Shown here one piece after another: positions 7,601 to 9,981 of a DNA stretch of 9,981 bases. This DNA is from OMOG01 sp041485845 (GTDB lineage: Bacteria; Acidobacteriota; Terriglobia; Bryobacterales; Bryobacteraceae), in the NCBI GenBank assembly GCA_041485845.1, contig JBGPKH010000314.1, positions 1 to 9,981 of the forward strand, written 5' to 3'. The position numbers and the translations under genes are program-made. Within the stretch, counting starts at the first letter, position 1. Each line of letters starts with the position of its first letter. The notes beneath the pieces are model-generated. The model was not told the DNA's origin. It was given only the letters and a program-made list of their open reading frames with translations, and did no database searches.

Positions 7601-8247
7601 ATGCCGCTGGTCTGGACTTTGAATTCCTGGATGGCCTCCATGGACGGGCTGGACTCGCCCAGGTGGCCGCTGATATAGATCGAGGCGGACGCTCCGTCCA
7701 ACACGACTTCTTTGGAGAACGAGGGCGCCCCGTTGATGTGGGCTGTCCAATTGTCGCCGCCCACGCCAGGCGTGAGCTTATAGGCGAAGTTCTCCGCGTA
7801 TCGTCCGCCGGAGAATCCGAGCGGCAGATCGATCACCTGCTTGGTGCCCATGAGCATGCCCACCTCGGGTGTCTCCGTCTGGAGGATGGGCGCCTCCGCC
7901 GTTACGGTCAGCGATTCGGAAGTCGATCCGAGTTCGATGCGCGCATCGATGCGAATCACGTCCGTGACGCCCAACGTGACGCCTTCGCGCACGGAAGTCT
8001 TGAATCCGGCGGCCTCAAACGAAATCTTGTAGGAGCCGACCGGGAGGTTGGGGACGCGGTATTGTCCCACCGCGTTGGTGACGGTGTCCACCCTCAGGTT
8101 CGTGCTGATTTGCACAATCCCGACCTTAACGTTAGGAACCGCCGCCCCTGTTGGGTCTGTGACGGTACCGACGAATGTTCCGCGATCCTGCGCGAAAGCG
8201 GTCAAACACAGCAGCGCGGCCGTGGCTGAGATGATTATCGTTTTCAC
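4669..8247 (-). CDS. Oar-like TonB-dependent receptor with carboxypeptidase-regulatory-like domain
   Basis: A complete 1192-aa outer-membrane receptor. The start is GTG 8247: AAGGAGG at 8263-8257 lies 9 nt upstream and the protein then opens with a classical signal peptide (MKTIIISATAALLCLTAFAQ). An ATG at 8307 would put 20 mostly basic residues in front and places the ribosome site inside the gene; GTG 8253 is only 3 nt from the site. Domains in order: signal peptide 1-20; carboxypeptidase-regulatory-like beta-sandwich about 23-118 (GTVTDPTGAAVPNV, VGQYRVPNLPVGSYKI); plug about 120-240 (NGAPSFSKEVVLDGA near 172-186); barrel from there to the end, with FPGNIIPKNKIS near 368-379, FAQDDWKVNSRLTLNIGLRW near 646-665, and terminal phenylalanine (IRADF). 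No TonB box is obvious. It should take up a large or scarce ligand; the family is much expanded in Acidobacteriota and substrates are mostly unknown. It is preceded by its own likely promoter at 8335-8363. Confidence 0.95.
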   Translation of the reverse strand: MKTIIISATAALLCLTAFAQDRGTFVGTVTDPTGAAVPNVKVGIVQISTNLRVDTVTNAVGQYRVPNLPVGSYKISFEAAGFKTSVREGVTLGVTDVIRIDARIELGSTSESLTVTAEAPILQTETPEVGMLMGTKQVIDLPLGFSGGRYAENFAYKLTPGVGGDNWTAHINGAPSFSKEVVLDGASASIYISGHLGESSPSMEAIQEFKVQTSGMSAEYTRTSGGVFNFVLKSGTNSYHGSGMLEWHNESFDANTFANNYFARPRLRDRRDDWALSLGGPVGIPKLKTFKDKWFFYAAYEKYKESYAGGGSPTVTVPLPEWWNGDFSRYLTSESLGKDALGNTVYRGAIYDPGTSQTVAGNQVRTMFPGNIIPKNKISTVSQSLAKIMQEHYAPQVKGADGQFALVNNAFFPIANQAGFDQTQFSMKSDYMISSMHRLSGSFVFVDRPRTLLDQGGVWDFNDPNGGPLSRARLQWVSSHYGRLAEDWTISPTLLNHALIGFGRQINPSTSKHVGENGAQALGLKGIAGYNYPEITGLGGDRVSFPNLGYQANDVGAGTAYEIVDTLSWIRGKHSLKFGFDYRWNGLNWRNGAGPGQFTFSSAVTGQPNFNQTGIGFASMLMGQVSSASVTVDTPVGSQFPAYGVFAQDDWKVNSRLTLNIGLRWDYQPQGTEKYDRLHNFNPALMDPKYNVLGAIEFAGTGPGRNGRRNFYANCLNCGWGPRLGFAYQLPEHTKMTVRGGYGIFYGPRIPNGWSGVPWGNKLGFTATNTVNAPAPNTPAFNWDSGYNGVVKTAALDPSAAYSIWGPVSWDPDGGRVGYTQQWNFNIQRDFGRDFVLDIGYIGTKSTGLDGNELKKMNQIPASTLKLGDTLGTWVNNQASIPAAAAAMGARYPYGNQGDYIQVYQTLMPYPTVIYWSDLYAWNAPLGFSNYQALQIQLNKRFSKGLQLLSNYTLSKNLGNISSSFGDTWGMNSGRPLDYNNLKLEKSVLEFDQKHVVKIGASYELPLGRGRRFGDQIPRGLDFALGGWTLQYIGNYSSGTPIGFSATGTPNSNFATNRPFLINPGGGSLVNPSFNIASFDMSDISTSRADKKYILTSAIVNPVTFDRYARGNAPRLVSQLRNFANYSEDVSLQKNFVPREGMRVQFRAEFLNLLNRHRFTGITTNPASPLFGQISGVSNNPRKIQFGIRADF

Positions 8248-8256
8248 GTTCACTAA

Positions 8257-8263
8257 CCTCCTT
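8257..8263 (-). promoter_or_regulatory. Ribosome binding site that fixes the receptor start
   Basis: AAGGAGG on the - strand (8263-8257) is a full Shine-Dalgarno match. It stands 9 nt before GTG 8247 and 3 nt before GTG 8253. The normal spacing range and the signal peptide favour 8247 as the start. Confidence 0.8.
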
Positions 8264-8334
8264 CTGCCGCGGCTGTGAGAGCGGCGCGGCGACCCGATTT
8301 GGTACAAGCATCACTCGAATCGGGCACTGTGCGC

Positions 8335-8363
8335 ATTATTTCGCCTGTCAAATCTGATGTCAA
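8335..8363 (-). promoter_or_regulatory. Sigma70-type promoter for the receptor gene
   Basis: On the - strand a consensus -35 box TTGACA (8363-8358) is followed after exactly 17 nt by AATAAT (8340-8335), five of six matches to the -10 consensus. Transcription would start near 8328 and give a leader of about 80 nt to the GTG at 8247. A second TTGACA (8351-8346) sits inside the spacer, 12 nt downstream of the first. The leader can form a 7-bp stem (8293-8299 with 8318-8324, CCCGATT/AATCGGG). The promoter makes independent transcription of the receptor likely. It is predicted from sequence only. Confidence 0.65.
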
Positions 8364-8402
8364 GGGTATTAAGTGCTGTTATTCTGAAATTCGCCGGCGC
8401 GC

Positions 8403-9981
8403 TTACCGCGGTTCTTCGATCTCGACGCGGCGGTCCGCTGCCAGATTCTGCAGCGACTGCCGGGTCCCCGAGGGCCACCACACGTCGAGCGTCCGCACCC
8501 TGGAGCTACGGCCCAACCCAAAGTGCGCTTCCGGTTCGCTCGAACCTCCGTACCCGACCGACGTGGTTACGTGGTTCCATTGCGAACCGGAATCCGTGAC
8601 GACACAGATGCGCGCGCCAATGCCGTCGCGATCGCTGCGATGACCGCGCAGGCGCACGCGCAGCCAGTGGTTCCGGCCGTCGGTGGCGTTCGTCAGCACG
8701 ACGGGCGGCTCGTTCAGGCGCGTGAGGACCACATCGATCTTCCCGTCGAGATTCAGGTCGCCGAACGCAGCACCCCGATAAAGGGCCTTTCCGCCGGCCG
8801 TGGAGTGATCGAACCGGCCATCGCCGCGATTCAGGAAGACGGACGGCGATTGCCGCGATTCCACGCTGGTAAGGAGTTCCGAGTTCGTCAAGGCATGTCC
8901 GTTTGCCGCAAACAGATCTTTGAGACCGTCGTTGTTGAAATCGTAAATCCCAGCGCTCCAGCCCGAAAGCCGCAGACTTGCGGCCGTCACGCGCGCCGCC
9001 TGCGATATATCGCTGAACCGTCCGCCCAGGTTGCGGAACAGGGAAAAGCCCTCGTTCGAGAGAGCGGTCATCAGGATGTCTTCCTGCCCGTCGTTGTCCA
9101 CGTCCCGGAAGTCCGCTCCCATACCGGAAACAGCTCTGCCGTCCGAGTTATACGCCACCCCGGCGGGCAGCGCGACTTCTTCAAACCGCCCGTTCCCGAG
9201 ATTATGGAACAGGAAGTTCGGAACGGTATCGTTGGCGACGAAGATGTCCGCAAGCCCGTCGTGATCGTAGTCGGCGAACGCGATACCCATTCCTTTCCCA
9301 CGATGTGCGCCGATTCCGCTGGAGGCGGATACATCCTCGAAAGTGCCGTCGCCACGGTTGTGATACAGGGCATTCGCAAGGGGCGCATAGTACTCGGGAT
9401 GGCAGTAACTCCGGCGATTGTTAGCGGGGTCTCCGCAGTAAGGCTCGGTTGCCGGATCCCACTGCACGTAGTGAACAACAAAGAGATCGAGGCGGCCGTC
9501 GTTGTCGTAATCGAACCAGCCGGCGGCCACTGACCAATTCCCATCGCCGCTCACGCCGGCCTTCTCCGTAACATCTTCGAACGTACCGTTGCCGAGGTTC
9601 CGGTACAGTATGTTCTCGCGCACCCCGGTGACAAAAAGGTCCGCATGGCCGTCGCCGTCGAAGTCGGCGGCCGCGACGCCCATCGAGTAGCCTTTTCCTT
9701 CCACGCCGGCTGCCGCCGTCACATCGGCAAACGTGCCGTCGTGACGGTTGCGAAAGAGACGATTATGGAAAGACGCGTCGGCTTTCTCGATGCCTGGGCT
9801 GGTGGCGCCGTTGGCGACGTAAATATCGGGCCACCCGTCGCCGTCGTAGTCGAAAACGGCGACTCCGGCGATCATGGTCTCGATTTGGTGCATATCCCCG
9901 GCCGCGCCGTTCTTCACGGTCATCGGCAGCTCGGTCGAGGAGAATCGAACCGGCGCCGCCGGGCCGCCCGCCGCCGGTTGA
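8403..9981 (-). CDS. CRTAC1-like FG-GAP / ASPIC-UnbV protein (5' end outside window)
   Basis: The frame stays open to the right edge, so the ATG at 9923 is probably internal: the 19 codons before it (including PVRFSSTELP) continue the usual N-terminal strand of this family. The visible 525 residues contain seven calcium-loop motifs of the form D-x-[DN]-x-D-G-x-x-D. Counted from the ATG at 9923 their first aspartates are 25, 87, 138, 218, 274, 328 and 389, as in a seven-bladed FG-GAP beta-propeller. Blades are joined by NxGDGTFxDV-type stretches (for example 106-118 and 188-198). A longer insert between repeats 3 and 4 carries a conserved cysteine pair (C163, C174; YCHPEYY). The C-terminus (about 415-502) is an ASPIC/UnbV domain (HFGLG 467-471, WWPSG 482-486). 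Relatives are exported calcium-binding proteins presumed to bind ligands or partners; the biochemical role is unknown. It precedes the receptor gene by 155 bp on the same strand, a neighbourhood that may be functional. Confidence 0.92.
   Translation of the reverse strand, partial: QPAAGGPAAPVRFSSTELPMTVKNGAAGDMHQIETMIAGVAVFDYDGDGWPDIYVANGATSPGIEKADASFHNRLFRNRHDGTFADVTAAAGVEGKGYSMGVAAADFDGDGHADLFVTGVRENILYRNLGNGTFEDVTEKAGVSGDGNWSVAAGWFDYDNDGRLDLFVVHYVQWDPATEPYCGDPANNRRSYCHPEYYAPLANALYHNRGDGTFEDVSASSGIGAHRGKGMGIAFADYDHDGLADIFVANDTVPNFLFHNLGNGRFEEVALPAGVAYNSDGRAVSGMGADFRDVDNDGQEDILMTALSNEGFSLFRNLGGRFSDISQAARVTAASLRLSGWSAGIYDFNNDGLKDLFAANGHALTNSELLTSVESRQSPSVFLNRGDGRFDHSTAGGKALYRGAAFGDLNLDGKIDVVLTRLNEPPVVLTNATDGRNHWLRVRLRGHRSDRDGIGARICVVTDSGSQWNHVTTSVGYGGSSEPEAHFGLGRSSRVRTLDVWWPSGTRQSLQNLAADRRVEIEEPR

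Noticed and set aside
6526..8229. Long + strand open frame (567 codons) inside the receptor gene
   Set aside because: Same explanation: antisense to the receptor, low-complexity Arg/His/Val-rich product and no recognisable motif, so length alone is not support.
8248..8307. N-terminal extension of the receptor from ATG 8307
   Set aside because: It puts basic residues ahead of a perfect signal peptide and places the strong AAGGAGG site inside the coding region; GTG 8247 explains all the signals.
9921..9923. ATG 9923 as the true start of the FG-GAP/UnbV gene
   Set aside because: The frame remains open to the window edge, the preceding codons look like the family's N-terminal strand, and no signal peptide follows this ATG although the family is exported.

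Overview
The window reads as a piece of a high-GC chromosome from an Acidobacteriota-like bacterium, most plausibly the Solibacter/Bryobacter group. This is inferred from protein families only: two very large Oar-like TonB-dependent receptors, a CRTAC1/UnbV-type FG-GAP protein, and soluble enzymes with export signals are a typical combination there. No rRNA, tRNA, CRISPR array, insertion sequence or phage gene was seen.

Layout. (1) Positions 1-2151, + strand: the C-terminal part of an Oar-like outer-membrane TonB-dependent receptor whose 5' end lies left of the window. (2) Positions 2152-2234: a short tail-to-tail junction filled by two perfect 9-bp hairpins with related arms. (3) Positions 2235-9981: four genes on the - strand. 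Read in the direction of transcription they are a seven-repeat FG-GAP/ASPIC-UnbV protein (5' end right of the window), a full-length 1192-aa receptor with an N-terminal carboxypeptidase-regulatory-like domain, a secreted tandem VOC-fold protein, and an enolase-superfamily dipeptide epimerase with a Tat signal. A good sigma70-type promoter lies between the FG-GAP gene and the receptor gene.

How the genes may work together. Every protein whose N-terminus is visible has an export signal, and the other two belong to exported families, so the whole window appears devoted to the cell envelope. The receptor could bring a large or scarce substrate across the outer membrane, and the periplasmic epimerase and VOC protein could act on peptides or related compounds there. 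That is inference from order and localisation; the substrates cannot be read from the sequence. The gaps between genes (155, 100 and 279 bp) are wide enough that the four genes need not form one operon.

The coding content is mostly ordinary for such genomes. The points most worth a second look are the exported dipeptide epimerase, the VOC protein whose metal ligands look degraded, the double hairpin at the convergent junction, and the co-location of four exported proteins.
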